Positions 1 through 8,367 are shown, counted from the stretch's first letter. The stretch: DNA of 64,000 bases from Marvinbryantia formatexigens DSM 14469 (GCF_025148285.1 NZ_CP102268.1:2769001-2833000), one strand, 5' to 3'. The notes: a model not told the origin generated them from the sequence alone. Program-made: numbers and translations.

Positions 1-833
1 CGGTGTGTCTTCTGGGAATGCGGGCGGATGAATCCCTGCAGCGATACAGCGGATTCCTGAATAAAAAGTACGGTTATAAGGGACAGTGCTGGATCAGCCA
101 GACCTTTAAGGATGTCTGGTGCGCATCGCCCCTGTACGACTGGTCCTCAGAGGACATCTGGCATGCAAATTATCTCTTTAATTATGAATACAACCATCTA
201 TATGACCTTTATTATATGGCGGGGCTGAAGGTTTCGCAGATGCGTGTGGCATCGCCGTTCAACGACTATTCGAAGGATTCCCTGAATCTGTACCGGGTGA
301 TTGACCCGGAAATATGGACAAAGCTGGTCGGCAGGGTGCGCGGGGCGAATTTTGCCAGCATTTATGGCAGGACCAAGGCGATGGGGTACCGCAACATCAC
401 GCTGCCCAAAGGGCACACGTGGCGCTCGTACACATTGTTTCTGCTGGATACGCTGCCGGCGAGGCTGCGGAACAATTACGTCAAAAAGTTTAATACGTCT
501 ATTCAGTTCTGGCATAAGACGGGCGGCGGAATGGACGAGGAAACTATCCAGGAGCTGCTTGACCACGGATATAAAATCCGCAGGAACGGCGTCTCGAATT
601 ATACCCTCAAGAAAAAAACGCGCGTTGTGTTTGTCGGCACAATCCCGGACGATACGGACGATATTAAATCGACCAAGGACATTCCGAGCTGGAAGCGGAT
701 GTGCTACTGCATTCTGAAAAACGATCATACCTGTCGTTTTATGGGCTTCGGGATGACGCGCGAGCAGCAGCGGCGGGTGGATATGATCCGCGAAAAATAT
801 AAGAGTCTGGAGGATATGGAAGATGGAGCGTAA
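1..833 (+). CDS. IbrA-like PAPS reductase-family protein (DUF3440), 5' truncated by window edge
   Basis: The C-terminal part (about 276 residues visible) of a phosphoadenosine-phosphosulfate-reductase-superfamily protein of the IbrA/DUF3440 type. The visible part opens with the ATP-pyrophosphatase-like motif GMRADES and contains the tract YDWSSEDIW, both typical of this family. Near the C-terminus is a cysteine-containing segment, MCYCILKNDHTC. The reading frame is open to the left edge, so the true start lies outside the window. The gene overlaps the next one (a ParB-like protein) by 11 bp, which indicates translational coupling. The pairing of an IbrA-like with an IbrB-like protein is known from E. 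coli, where ibrA and ibrB affect expression of immunoglobulin-binding (eib) genes. The biochemical activity is not established, and sulfate assimilation is unlikely from this context. Confidence 0.8.
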   Translation, partial: VCLLGMRADESLQRYSGFLNKKYGYKGQCWISQTFKDVWCASPLYDWSSEDIWHANYLFNYEYNHLYDLYYMAGLKVSQMRVASPFNDYSKDSLNLYRVIDPEIWTKLVGRVRGANFASIYGRTKAMGYRNITLPKGHTWRSYTLFLLDTLPARLRNNYVKKFNTSIQFWHKTGGGMDEETIQELLDHGYKIRRNGVSNYTLKKKTRVVFVGTIPDDTDDIKSTKDIPSWKRMCYCILKNDHTCRFMGFGMTREQQRRVDMIREKYKSLEDMEDGA

Positions 834-1386
834 AAGTCCGGTATATCATGTAATTGCCGTCCCGGTGGAAAAAATCAAACCGAATACCTACAACCCGAAT
901 AAAGTGGCTCCTCCGGAAATGAAGCTGCTTTATGAGAGCGTGAAAGCGGACGGCTATACGATGCCGATAGTATGTTATTATAATAAAACAACCGATACCT
1001 ATATTATTGTGGACGGGTTTCACCGCTACCGCATTATGCTGGAGTATCCGGATATTTATGAGCGGGAAAAGGGGATGCTGCCGGTTTCGGTGATTGATAA
1101 GCCGCTCGACCAGCGAATGGCGAGCACCATCCGCCACAACCGTGCGCGCGGAAGCCATGACGTGGATTTGATGAGCAATATCGTAAAGGAGCTGCATGAC
1201 CTGGGACGTTCGGATGCCTGGATCTCCAAGCATCTGGGCATGGACCGTGATGAAATTCTGCGCCTGAAGCAGATTACGGGTCTGGCGGCGCTGTTTAAGG
1301 ATGTGAAATTCGGGCAGGCATGGCGTCCGGCGGAGGACGACGAGGGAGAGGAAGAAGAAGCGGAGGAAGTGCTTGACCTGGAGTGA
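823..1386 (+). CDS. IbrB-like ParB/Srx-fold protein
   Basis: A 187-residue protein with an N-terminal ParB-like fold (residues about 10-110). It carries the motif IVDGFHRYRI, matching the conserved G-x-H-R box of ParB/sulfiredoxin-fold proteins, followed by VIDKPLDQRMASTIRHNRARG. The C-terminal 25 residues are strongly acidic (EDDEGEEEEAEEVLDLE). There is no segregation ParA partner, so chromosome partitioning is unlikely. The start codon lies inside the end of the IbrA-like gene, so the two are probably made as a coupled pair. The ParB fold can bind or hydrolyse nucleotides in relatives, but whether this one does is not visible. Confidence 0.8.
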   Translation: MERKSPVYHVIAVPVEKIKPNTYNPNKVAPPEMKLLYESVKADGYTMPIVCYYNKTTDTYIIVDGFHRYRIMLEYPDIYEREKGMLPVSVIDKPLDQRMASTIRHNRARGSHDVDLMSNIVKELHDLGRSDAWISKHLGMDRDEILRLKQITGLAALFKDVKFGQAWRPAEDDEGEEEEAEEVLDLE

Positions 1387-1445
1387 ACTCCGGATGTTAT
1401 AGTATTTATGATGCCGTGAGAACATCGGGAAAGGAGAAAGGGTAT

Positions 1446-2594
1446 ATGAATTATCGGGAACTTGGAAAAACCGGTCTGCGGGTGAGCGAGATTGGTATGG
1501 GATGCGAGGGCTTCGGGGAGGACGGCTGCCGCAATACCGGGCGCTTCTTTGATATCGCAGAGGAGAACGGCGTGAATTATTTCGATCTTTACACGTCGAA
1601 TCCGGAGGTCCGCGCAAGCGTCGGCAGGGCGCTGCAGGGCAGAAGAGAAAAGTTTATTATTCAGTCGCATGTCTGTTCTGTATGGAAAAACGGACAGTAT
1701 AAGCGGACGAGGAATCTGGCGGAGGTGAAGGCGGGATTTGAAGAAATGCTTTCACAGCTGCAGACGGATTACATAGATATCGGTATGATTCATTATGTGG
1801 ATGCGATGGATGACTGGAAGCGGGTCGTGGACGGCGGTGTTCTGCAATATGTGACAGAACTGAAAAAGGAAGGGCGCATCCGTCACATCGGCATGAGCAG
1901 CCACAATCCGCAGGTAGCGCTGGAAGCAGTAAAAAGCGGTCTGATAGAGGTGCTGATGTTCAGCGTGAATCCATGCTACGATCTGCAGCCCGCAAGCGAG
2001 GATGTGGAGGAGCTGTGGGCGGAGAAAAATTATGAGGCGCCGCTGGTAAATATGGACGCGCAGCGCCAGGAATTATATGAGACATGTCAGCGGCTCGGCG
2101 TCGGCATCACTGTGATGAAAGCGTTCGGCGGCGGGGATTTACTGGATGAGAAGCTCTCTCCGGCGGGCAAAGCTCTGACGGTGTATCAGTGCCTGCACTA
2201 TGCGCTCACCCGTCCGGCGGTTGCGACTGTGCTGGCGGGGGCGCACACAGAAGAGCAGTTGAGACAGAGCATTGCCTACGAAACGGCTTCAGAGGAAGAG
2301 AAGGATTACGCGCCTGCGTTTGCCTCTTTTCCGAACATAAGCTGGAAGGGGCACTGCATGTACTGCAGTCACTGCGCGCCATGTCCGAAGCAGATTGACG
2401 TGGCTTCTGTCACGAAGTTTTTAAATCTTGCGAGGGCGCAGAAAGAGGTTCCGGAGACGGTGAGAGAACATTATGCGCTGCTGCCGCACCATGCAGGAGA
2501 GTGCATTCAGTGCGGCGCCTGCGAGAGCCGCTGCCCGTTTGAGGTTTCCATCATGGAAAACATGAGCGCGGCAAAAGAACTGTTCGGACAGTGA
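1446..2594 (+). CDS. aldo/keto reductase with C-terminal two-cluster ferredoxin domain
   Basis: A 382-residue oxidoreductase. An aldo/keto reductase TIM barrel (residues 1 to about 290, beginning YRELGKTGLRVSEIGMG) is followed by a ferredoxin-like tail. The tail has two CxxCxxCxxxCP motifs, CMYCSHCAPCP and CIQCGACESRCP, predicted to bind two 4Fe-4S clusters. This architecture is common in anaerobic Firmicutes; the substrate is unknown. The ATG at 1446 is preferred because AAGGAGAAAGG precedes it at suitable spacing. An in-frame upstream start would add 21 residues unlike the family. It is followed by a convergent gene. Confidence 0.85.
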   Translation: MNYRELGKTGLRVSEIGMGCEGFGEDGCRNTGRFFDIAEENGVNYFDLYTSNPEVRASVGRALQGRREKFIIQSHVCSVWKNGQYKRTRNLAEVKAGFEEMLSQLQTDYIDIGMIHYVDAMDDWKRVVDGGVLQYVTELKKEGRIRHIGMSSHNPQVALEAVKSGLIEVLMFSVNPCYDLQPASEDVEELWAEKNYEAPLVNMDAQRQELYETCQRLGVGITVMKAFGGGDLLDEKLSPAGKALTVYQCLHYALTRPAVATVLAGAHTEEQLRQSIAYETASEEEKDYAPAFASFPNISWKGHCMYCSHCAPCPKQIDVASVTKFLNLARAQKEVPETVREHYALLPHHAGECIQCGACESRCPFEVSIMENMSAAKELFGQ

Positions 2595-2687
2595 TGCCTG
2601 TGCCGCCGGCGCCGGGCGGTCTGTGGTCTGCCCGGTATCCGGGAGTTAGGCTTTTGCTTCACGGCACAGGTTTCCGACATTCGGGAA

Positions 2688-3515
2688 TCACGCTTTTACT
2701 TCCCGGTACTGGTTTCCGGCGTCCCCGGCGATACGCACGGCGGGCGACTGGATACCGGCTTTCTGCATATCTTCTGTGATATACTGGTTTAAATCATAGA
2801 GGACATCCAGGTAGTCAGCGTTGGCGCACCATGCGCGCACGGTAAATTCCAGTGCATCGCCGGTGCTGCCGGTCATCCGGGCAAATGGAGGCTCCGGCGA
2901 CGGCAGGATTTTTTCGATTCTATTCATGGCTTTTAGCATAATCTCCTGCACTTCGGCAGGGCTTTCCCCTCTTGCACAGGTAAAGACCACCTCTGCGCGC
3001 CGCAGATTTTCCGCAGAATAATCAATAATGGTAGCGTTCATCAGATTTCCGTTCGGCACCGTGATACGTTTGTTGTCCGGCGTCACGATAATAGTGTAGA
3101 ACAGGTTGATTTCTTTGGCGGTCCCGGTAATGCCGCAGGTTTCGATATAATCCCCCAGTTTAAACGGCTTGAAAATAATCAGCATAATGCCGCCTGCCAG
3201 GTTTGAAAGACCGCCCTGCATGGCGAGACCGACAGCCACTCCGGCGGAGGCAATCAGCGCGGAGATAGAGGACATCGGCACACCGAGAATGTTGACGATG
3301 ATGACGGCGAGCAGAAAATAAAGTCCGAAATGCACAAAGCTCTGGATAAAGCTTTTCACTGCGCCGTCCATGCGGGAGAGAAACGCGCCCCTGGCGAACA
3401 TTTTTATGAGCTTCTGCACCAGCAGTCTGCCGACAAAAAACACGACCAGCGCAAATAAAATGCGGCAGACAATATCGACCGCCTGCCCGGACAGATTATT
3501 GAAAAATGTATTCAT
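2688..3515 (-). CDS. mscS: small-conductance mechanosensitive channel, MscS family
   Basis: A 275-residue MscS-type channel. Three N-terminal hydrophobic segments fall at about residues 15-35, 55-80 and 85-115. The third is the Gly/Ala-rich pore helix (ASAGVAVGLAMQGGLSNLAGG). A cytoplasmic beta domain follows (KPFKLGDYIE, VPNGNLMNA). It opens on membrane tension to release solutes during hypo-osmotic shock. The start is supported by GGAGT 8 bp upstream. It is convergent with the aldo/keto reductase gene and divergent from the toxin-antitoxin locus. Length is normal for the short MscS class. Confidence 0.92.
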   Translation of the reverse strand: MNTFFNNLSGQAVDIVCRILFALVVFFVGRLLVQKLIKMFARGAFLSRMDGAVKSFIQSFVHFGLYFLLAVIIVNILGVPMSSISALIASAGVAVGLAMQGGLSNLAGGIMLIIFKPFKLGDYIETCGITGTAKEINLFYTIIVTPDNKRITVPNGNLMNATIIDYSAENLRRAEVVFTCARGESPAEVQEIMLKAMNRIEKILPSPEPPFARMTGSTGDALEFTVRAWCANADYLDVLYDLNQYITEDMQKAGIQSPAVRIAGDAGNQYREVKA

Positions 3516-3646
3516 AATATGTAGACTCCTTTCTGCGAAGCCTGCCCGCCGCGGACAGCTTCGGATTGAAATACAATGGTTTCATTTTACAGGATGAGCC
3601 TGTGAAAGACAAGTGGGTTACAGCAAAAATCATGTTTTTGTTAGTC

Positions 3647-3675
3647 TTGACATCGTATATGTTTTTTTATATACT
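3647..3675 (+). promoter_or_regulatory. promoter of the toxI-toxN locus
   Basis: A near-perfect sigma-A promoter: TTGACA (3647-3652), a 17-bp spacer and TATACT (3670-3675). The predicted start is near 3682, giving a leader of about 65 nt before the antitoxin repeats. A strong constitutive promoter fits the need for excess antitoxin RNA. Confidence 0.85.
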
Positions 3676-3747
3676 ATAAATGACAGATATAAAATATTTT
3701 TGGTATCTGTTTATCATACAGAAATACGATGGTACCGCATTTCTGTA

Positions 3748-3847
3748 AAAAGCGGTGAGTCCTACCATTAAGTGGAACCGATAAAAGCAGTGAGTCCTAC
3801 TGTGAGTGGAACCGATAAAAGCGGTGAGTCCTACCGTAAGTGGAAAC
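3748..3847 (+). repeat. ToxI tandem repeats (2.9 copies)
   Basis: Three direct repeats: 3748-3782 (35 bp), 3783-3816 (34 bp) and 3817-3847 (31 bp, truncated). Each begins AAAAGC and contains GTGAGTCCTAC and AGTGGAA. The copies differ at a few positions. Unit length and copy number match the toxIN/abiQ family of type III antitoxins. Confidence 0.9.
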
Positions 3848-3854
3848 TATCTGG

Positions 3855-3901
3855 GGCTGTTGCGATGGAGGTTGGTAAATCTCCGCCGCAATAGCCTTTT
3901 T
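3855..3901 (+). terminator. attenuating intrinsic terminator between toxI and toxN
   Basis: Stem GGCTGTTGCG (3855-3864) pairs with CGCAATAGCC (3887-3896) with one G-U pair. An inner GGAG/CTCC stem lies within it and TTTTT follows (3897-3901). It ends 20 bp before the toxin start. Partial readthrough here would set the antitoxin-to-toxin ratio, as known for type III loci. Confidence 0.88.
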
Positions 3902-3921
3902 AAATAAACAGGAGATATATT

Positions 3922-4440
3922 ATGAAGCAAAACCGTTTGAATTTGTATTTAATTGATATGAAGTATATTAGGGATTTATCAAAAGCGGATAATCACGTTA
4001 TGTCTGTATCTCCACAGATATCAAAAGAAAAACGACCGTTTGTAGGTATTATAATAATTTGTGGAACAGAACAATACTGTGTACCTCTCAGCTCCCCGAA
4101 ACCGAAACATGCTTCGATGAAAAATGATGTTGATTTTATGAAAATCTATGATGGAGATAAATTAATCGGGGTATTGAATTTTAATAATATGATTCCGGTT
4201 CAGGAGCGTTTTATCAGACCTTTAAACATTAAACCGTTTCCCTATGATGATGCGGGTGCGCTTCATTATAAGAAACTGGCTGCGAAACAGCTTTCCTGGT
4301 GTCAGAAAAATCAAGAGGCAATTATTCGCAGGGCAAACAGACTTTACGAAATGATTATTTCCGGTAAAGCAAATGGTCTGTTGAAACGAAGATGCTGCGA
4401 TTTTTTGAAATTAGAAATGATTTTAAAAAAGAAAAGTTAG
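3922..4440 (+). CDS. toxN: ToxN/AbiQ-family endoribonuclease toxin
   Basis: A 172-residue protein with the ToxN/AbiQ layout. Family-like blocks include KRPFVGIIIICG, VPLSSPKPKH (residues 54-63, corresponding to the TSPK active-site loop of ToxN), a hydrophobic block ending in IGVLNFNNMIPV, and a C-terminal helix with YKKLAAKQLSWCQKNQEAI. ToxN enzymes cut RNA at A-rich sites and are held inactive by their own repeat RNA; many give phage protection by abortive infection. AGGAGAT lies 6 bp before the ATG, and the toxI repeats and terminator lie directly upstream. The gene is AT-richer than its neighbours, which suggests acquisition by transfer. Activity is inferred from family and locus layout. 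Confidence 0.92.
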   Translation: MKQNRLNLYLIDMKYIRDLSKADNHVMSVSPQISKEKRPFVGIIIICGTEQYCVPLSSPKPKHASMKNDVDFMKIYDGDKLIGVLNFNNMIPVQERFIRPLNIKPFPYDDAGALHYKKLAAKQLSWCQKNQEAIIRRANRLYEMIISGKANGLLKRRCCDFLKLEMILKKKS

Positions 4441-4442
4441 TG

Positions 4443-4464
4443 GATATTTTCATGTGAAAATATC
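4443..4464. other. short perfect inverted repeat after toxN
   Basis: GATATTTTCA (4443-4452) and TGAAAATATC (4455-4464) are perfect inverted copies just after the toxN stop. There is no T-run, so it is a weak terminator or RNA 3'-end stem at best. The rest of 4465-4640 shows no gene. Confidence 0.4.
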
Positions 4465-4647
4465 ATTAATGAAATTGCCGGATGCACCGGCGAAATGCTG
4501 AAAACATATCTGAAGTAAATGGCATGTTGTGCTTCCGGATTTCTCTTTTCTGCACACATCTGAAATTCGGAAGACGATGGAATGCAATATGCATAAAAAA
4601 CCCCCTCTAAAACAAAAATCTACCCCTCTTTTTGTACAATCAGATAA

Positions 4648-4656
4648 TGGTATAAT
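4648..4656 (+). promoter_or_regulatory. extended -10 promoter of the sugar ABC operon
   Basis: TGG followed by TATAAT (4651-4656) forms an extended -10 element. No good -35 is present (a T-rich tract occupies the position), so an activator may be needed. It lies about 90 bp before the ATPase gene start. Confidence 0.5.
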
Positions 4657-4744
4657 AGAATCATAAAAAAGAAAACGCACACACAGCACCCCGGAAATGC
4701 CGGAGAGCTGTGCAACTTGCCAACCGGTAAAGGAGGACGACGGA

Positions 4745-6256
4745 ATGAATGAAGTCATTGTCTCCATGAAAAATATTACCAAGACATTTCCGGGGGTGAA
4801 GGCGCTCGATTCGGTGAATTTTGAGCTGCGCTCCGGCGAGGTCATGGCGCTTCTTGGAGAAAATGGCGCGGGAAAATCCACTCTGATGAAGATTTTAAGC
4901 GGTGTCTATACGAGAGACGGCGGCACGATGGAAATCTTCGGGAAGGAGTATGGAGACCTGACGCCAAAGCAGGCGCAGCAGGCGGGCGTGGCAATTATTC
5001 ACCAGGAGCTGAATATGTGCCGTCACCTGTCCGTTACGGAGAACATGTTTCTTGGACGGGAGCTGCGGGGAAAGTTCTCGCTGGATAATGCAAAAATGGA
5101 AGAGGAAGCGAAACGGATTCTCGACGATTTAAAAATCAACATCGACCCGCGGCAGACGGTCGGCGACCTGCCGGTATCCAAGCAGCAGATGGTCGAGATC
5201 GCCAAAGCGCTTTCCGTAAATGCCAAAATACTGATTATGGACGAGCCGACCTCCGCGCTGACGGCAAGAGAGATAGAAGATCTGTTCCGCATCATCCGCA
5301 AGCTGAAAGCGGAGGGACACGGAATCGTATACATATCGCACCGCCTGGAGGAACTGGCGCACATCGTGGACCGTGTGACGATTATGCGCGACGGGCAGTA
5401 TATTACGAGCGGAAACTTTGCCGACATGACGATGGACCAGATTATCGCGAACATGGTCGGACGCGAGATAAAAGAAAAATTCCCGCGTGTGGAGTGCAAG
5501 AAGGGAAAGAAAGTATTCGAGGTCAAAAACCTCAATGCCGGAAAGATGGTCCGGGACATTAACTTCTCCGTCTATGAGGGGGAAATCGTCGGCTTTGCCG
5601 GGCTGATGGGCGCAGGCAGAACCGAGACGACGCGCGCCATCTTCGGGGTAGACTCCAAAGAGAGCGGTGAGATTTACGTGGACGGCAAACAGGTAAAAAT
5701 CAACTGTCCGATGGACGCGATTAAAAACGGCGTGGTGCTGGCGCCGGAGGACCGCAAAAAAGACGGGCTCTGCACAAAGCTCAGCATCCGTCAGAATCTG
5801 TCGCTCCCGAATCTGGACTGGGTATGCAATAAGCTCGGCATTATCAGCAGCAGCAAGGAAGAAGCGCTCTGTGAAAAAGCCGTGCAGGACCTGAAGATCA
5901 AGACGCCGAATGTGGAAATCGATTCCGGAAATCTCTCCGGCGGAAACCAGCAGAAGGTGGTAGTCGGGAAATGGCTTGCGCGGGATTCCAGGGTGGTCAT
6001 CTTTGACGAGCCGACCAGAGGCATCGACGTCGGCGCGAAGGTCGAGATTTACAATCTGATGAACCAGCTCAAAAAACAGGGCATCGCCGTTATGTTTGTA
6101 TCCTCGGAAATGCCGGAAGTCATGGGAATCGCCGACCGCATCATCGTCATGTGCGACGGCAGGATCACCGGCGAGGTGATGGCGAAGGAGACGACGCAGA
6201 ACGAAATTCTGACGATGGCAACGACCTTTGAAAATAAGAAAATCGGCAGTAATTGA
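4745..6256 (+). CDS. sugar ABC transporter ATP-binding protein (RbsA/MglA type)
   Basis: A 503-residue tandem ABC ATPase that energises sugar import. Domain 1 has Walker A GENGAGKST (38-46), a family-typical weak signature (LPVSKQQMVEIAKAL), Walker B ILIMDEPTS (162-170) and H-loop YISHR. Domain 2 has the altered Walker A GLMGAGRTE and the signature LSGGNQQKV, as usual for the RbsA/MglA/XylG group. The ATG at 4745 follows AAGGAGGACGACGGA. A more upstream in-frame ATG would add 16 residues. It forms an operon with the permease (16-bp gap) and binding protein. The substrate is probably a monosaccharide such as ribose or galactose, but this cannot be decided from sequence. Confidence 0.92.
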   Translation: MNEVIVSMKNITKTFPGVKALDSVNFELRSGEVMALLGENGAGKSTLMKILSGVYTRDGGTMEIFGKEYGDLTPKQAQQAGVAIIHQELNMCRHLSVTENMFLGRELRGKFSLDNAKMEEEAKRILDDLKINIDPRQTVGDLPVSKQQMVEIAKALSVNAKILIMDEPTSALTAREIEDLFRIIRKLKAEGHGIVYISHRLEELAHIVDRVTIMRDGQYITSGNFADMTMDQIIANMVGREIKEKFPRVECKKGKKVFEVKNLNAGKMVRDINFSVYEGEIVGFAGLMGAGRTETTRAIFGVDSKESGEIYVDGKQVKINCPMDAIKNGVVLAPEDRKKDGLCTKLSIRQNLSLPNLDWVCNKLGIISSSKEEALCEKAVQDLKIKTPNVEIDSGNLSGGNQQKVVVGKWLARDSRVVIFDEPTRGIDVGAKVEIYNLMNQLKKQGIAVMFVSSEMPEVMGIADRIIVMCDGRITGEVMAKETTQNEILTMATTFENKKIGSN

Positions 6257-6272
6257 TGGGAGGAGAAAAAAC

Positions 6273-7289
6273 ATGAATAACAAAAATCAAAGCCCGCTGA
6301 AAAAGCTTCTGGGCATCCGGGGCATGGGCGCCGCGCTGACAGCGTTCGCCGGTCTGATTATTATTTACATAGCATTTGGTCTGATAAATCCGGCGGTGTT
6401 TTCCGGGCAGAACATTTTAAACCTGCTCCGCTCCATGTCGAAATATCTGCTGATAGGTATCGCGCAGAGTTACATTCTGATTACCGGAAACATTGACCTT
6501 TCCATCGGTTCGATGGTCGGCATGAGCGCCATGATTTCCGCGACTCTGATGACGCACGGGGTACATCCGCTTTTTGCCATTCTGGTGGCTCTGCTGGCGT
6601 GTCTGGCAACCGGCGTTGTCAACGGCTATCTGGTAGGAAAGTTTAAGCTGCCGCCGTTTATCGCCACACTGGGAACCATGTTTGTTACCAGAGGCGTTGC
6701 CTACATGGTAAACAGCAACCGCAATACTGACGCAATCGCGACCGGCATCGGCAAGGAAGCGGCGGACAAATTCCAGAATTTCTTTTACTACGGAAAGACA
6801 CTGGGCGTATACAATACCTTCTGGATTGCCATCCTGGTATTTATCCTGTTCTTCTTTATTCTTTCAAAGACAAGAACCGGACGCCATATTTACGCGATCG
6901 GTTCCAATATCGATGCGGCAAAGCTCTCCGGCGTAAACGTGGTGGGAACGACCACCAAGGCGTATCTGGTAAGCTCCGTGTGCTCCTGTCTGGTGGGATT
7001 GATTCTCTGCGCACAGGCGGGCATGGGAAATATGGAAGCGGGCAACATGTATGAAATGTACGGCGTTGCGGCAGGCGTTATCGGCGGCGTATCACCGCTG
7101 GGCGGCACCGGAATCCTGCTCGGAACTCTGGCGGGCGCGGCTGTATGGCAGACACTGGAAAACGGACTGAACATGATTGGCGCACAGGTCGGCATCCAGC
7201 GGCTTGTAATCGGTATCATCGTAGTCGGCGCGGTGCTTCTGGATGTTGTTGTCAGAAGCGGGCAGTTCGGCAAAAAGAAAAAAGGCTGA
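6273..7289 (+). CDS. sugar ABC transporter permease (RbsC/MglC type)
   Basis: A 338-residue integral membrane permease with about 8-10 hydrophobic segments. Family blocks include ITGNIDLSIGSMVG, GKFKLPPFIATLGTM and GGVSPLGGTG. It forms the membrane channel for the ATPase just upstream and the binding protein just downstream. The ATG at 6273 has GGGAGGAG 8 bp before it. An alternative start at 6228 lies inside the ATPase gene. Confidence 0.92.
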   Translation: MNNKNQSPLKKLLGIRGMGAALTAFAGLIIIYIAFGLINPAVFSGQNILNLLRSMSKYLLIGIAQSYILITGNIDLSIGSMVGMSAMISATLMTHGVHPLFAILVALLACLATGVVNGYLVGKFKLPPFIATLGTMFVTRGVAYMVNSNRNTDAIATGIGKEAADKFQNFFYYGKTLGVYNTFWIAILVFILFFFILSKTRTGRHIYAIGSNIDAAKLSGVNVVGTTTKAYLVSSVCSCLVGLILCAQAGMGNMEAGNMYEMYGVAAGVIGGVSPLGGTGILLGTLAGAAVWQTLENGLNMIGAQVGIQRLVIGIIVVGAVLLDVVVRSGQFGKKKKG

Positions 7290-7358
7290 GAAACAGAACT
7301 AGACCGCAGATACTGCGGATAGGAAATAAAAAAACATTTATTTAAGGAGGATTTTAAA

Positions 7359-8312
7359 ATGAAGAGAAGAATGTTGGCGGCACTTACTGCATCAATGCTG
7401 GCTGTTACGGCGCTTGGAATGGGCGCTTCCGCAGAGGGAGAGAAAATTGCACTGATTACGATGGATTCCATCGACCAGCACTGGATCACCATGAACGAGG
7501 GCGCGCAGAAAGCGGCAGAAGAACTCGGCGTAACGGTTGATTTCATGTCCCCGAATACCAAGGATGATTCCCAGCAGATTGAGTGCGTAAACAACGCGGT
7601 TGCAGGCGGCTACCAGGCAATCCTCGTGGCGGCAAACGGTCCGGATGCGATTTCTTCCGCACTCACAGAGGCGGCGGGCGCAGGCGTTAAGATTGTTTAT
7701 GTTGACTCTCCGGCAAACGTAGAGGCAGAGGCGACCTTCTCCACCGACAACAAGGCGGCAGGTCAGACGGCAGGCGAGGAAATGCTCAAAGCCCTGGAGG
7801 AAAAGGGTGTTACCTCCGGCAAGATCGGTATCATCAATGTAAATGCGGCGACGGATTCCTGCGTAAACCGTGAGGAAGGTTTCCGCGCAGCATTTGAAGG
7901 CACAGAGTTCGAGCTGATGGAAACACAGTACGGCGAAGGCGACGCGGCGAAATCCCAGAGCATCGCTGAGAACTATATCACACAGGGCGTTGTTGGCATC
8001 TTCGGATGCAACGAAGGTTCCACGACCGGCGCAGGCAACGCAATCAAGGCTTCCGGCAATACCGATATCGTTGGCGTAGGCTTCGATAAATCCGACGCTA
8101 TCCTGAATCTTATCCAGGACGGCTATCTGCTGGCTACAATGGCGCAGAACCCGGATGTAATGGGTTACGAAGGCGTTAAAGCGGCAGTTGCGGCAATCGG
8201 CGGCGAATCTCTCGGCGGCGAGGTTACAGACACGGGCGTATCCGTTCTGACAGCAGAGACCATAGAGACGGGCGATGCAGCGGAAGAGACCACAGAGGCA
8301 GCAACAGAGTAA
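7359..8312 (+). CDS. periplasmic-binding-protein-like sugar receptor (ribose family), no lipobox
   Basis: A 317-residue secreted sugar-binding protein (Peripla_BP_4 fold). The signal peptide (residues 1-26) ends GASA before EGEKIALI, with no cysteine for lipid anchoring. The fold continues with the family-like VNAATDSCVNREEGF and VGIFGCNEGSTTGAG. The C-terminus is an acidic Thr/Ala/Glu tail (ETGDAAEETTEAATE). A Gram-positive receptor is normally a lipoprotein, so how this one stays at the membrane is unclear. A strong AAGGAGG precedes the ATG, and an intrinsic terminator follows. Confidence 0.9.
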   Translation: MKRRMLAALTASMLAVTALGMGASAEGEKIALITMDSIDQHWITMNEGAQKAAEELGVTVDFMSPNTKDDSQQIECVNNAVAGGYQAILVAANGPDAISSALTEAAGAGVKIVYVDSPANVEAEATFSTDNKAAGQTAGEEMLKALEEKGVTSGKIGIINVNAATDSCVNREEGFRAAFEGTEFELMETQYGEGDAAKSQSIAENYITQGVVGIFGCNEGSTTGAGNAIKASGNTDIVGVGFDKSDAILNLIQDGYLLATMAQNPDVMGYEGVKAAVAAIGGESLGGEVTDTGVSVLTAETIETGDAAEETTEAATE

Positions 8313-8341
8313 ATAAAATGCAGACAGGTCTGTTAGAGGGG

Positions 8342-8367
8342 ACCGCCGGCTGACCACCGGCGGTTTT
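8342..8367 (+). terminator. intrinsic terminator of the sugar ABC operon
   Basis: ACCGCCGG (8342-8349) pairs perfectly with CCGGCGGT (8357-8364), with a 7-nt loop and TTT after it. It separates the transporter operon from the two-component operon. Confidence 0.85.

Larger units (their letters stand above)
3682..3901 (+). ncRNA. toxI: ToxI-type antitoxin RNA precursor (type III toxin-antitoxin)
   Basis: The predicted transcript runs from the promoter at 3647-3675 to the terminator at 3855-3901. The leader has two hairpins: ACAGATA (3683-3689) with TATCTGT (3704-3710), and ACAGAAAT (3718-3725) with ATTTCTGT (3739-3746). These are followed by 2.9 tandem repeats of 34-35 nt. In type III systems the toxin endoribonuclease cuts such a precursor into single repeats, which fold as pseudoknots and inhibit the toxin. 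The order promoter, repeats, terminator, toxin is the diagnostic layout. The transcript ends and processing sites are inferred. Confidence 0.85.

Noticed and set aside
2591-2779. Small Pro/Arg-rich ORF between two convergent genes
   Set aside because: It overlaps the end of the MscS gene, has low-complexity composition and no ribosome site.
3748-3847. CRISPR-like repeats
   Set aside because: Repeats are directly tandem with no spacers and sit before a ToxN gene, which fits a type III antitoxin.
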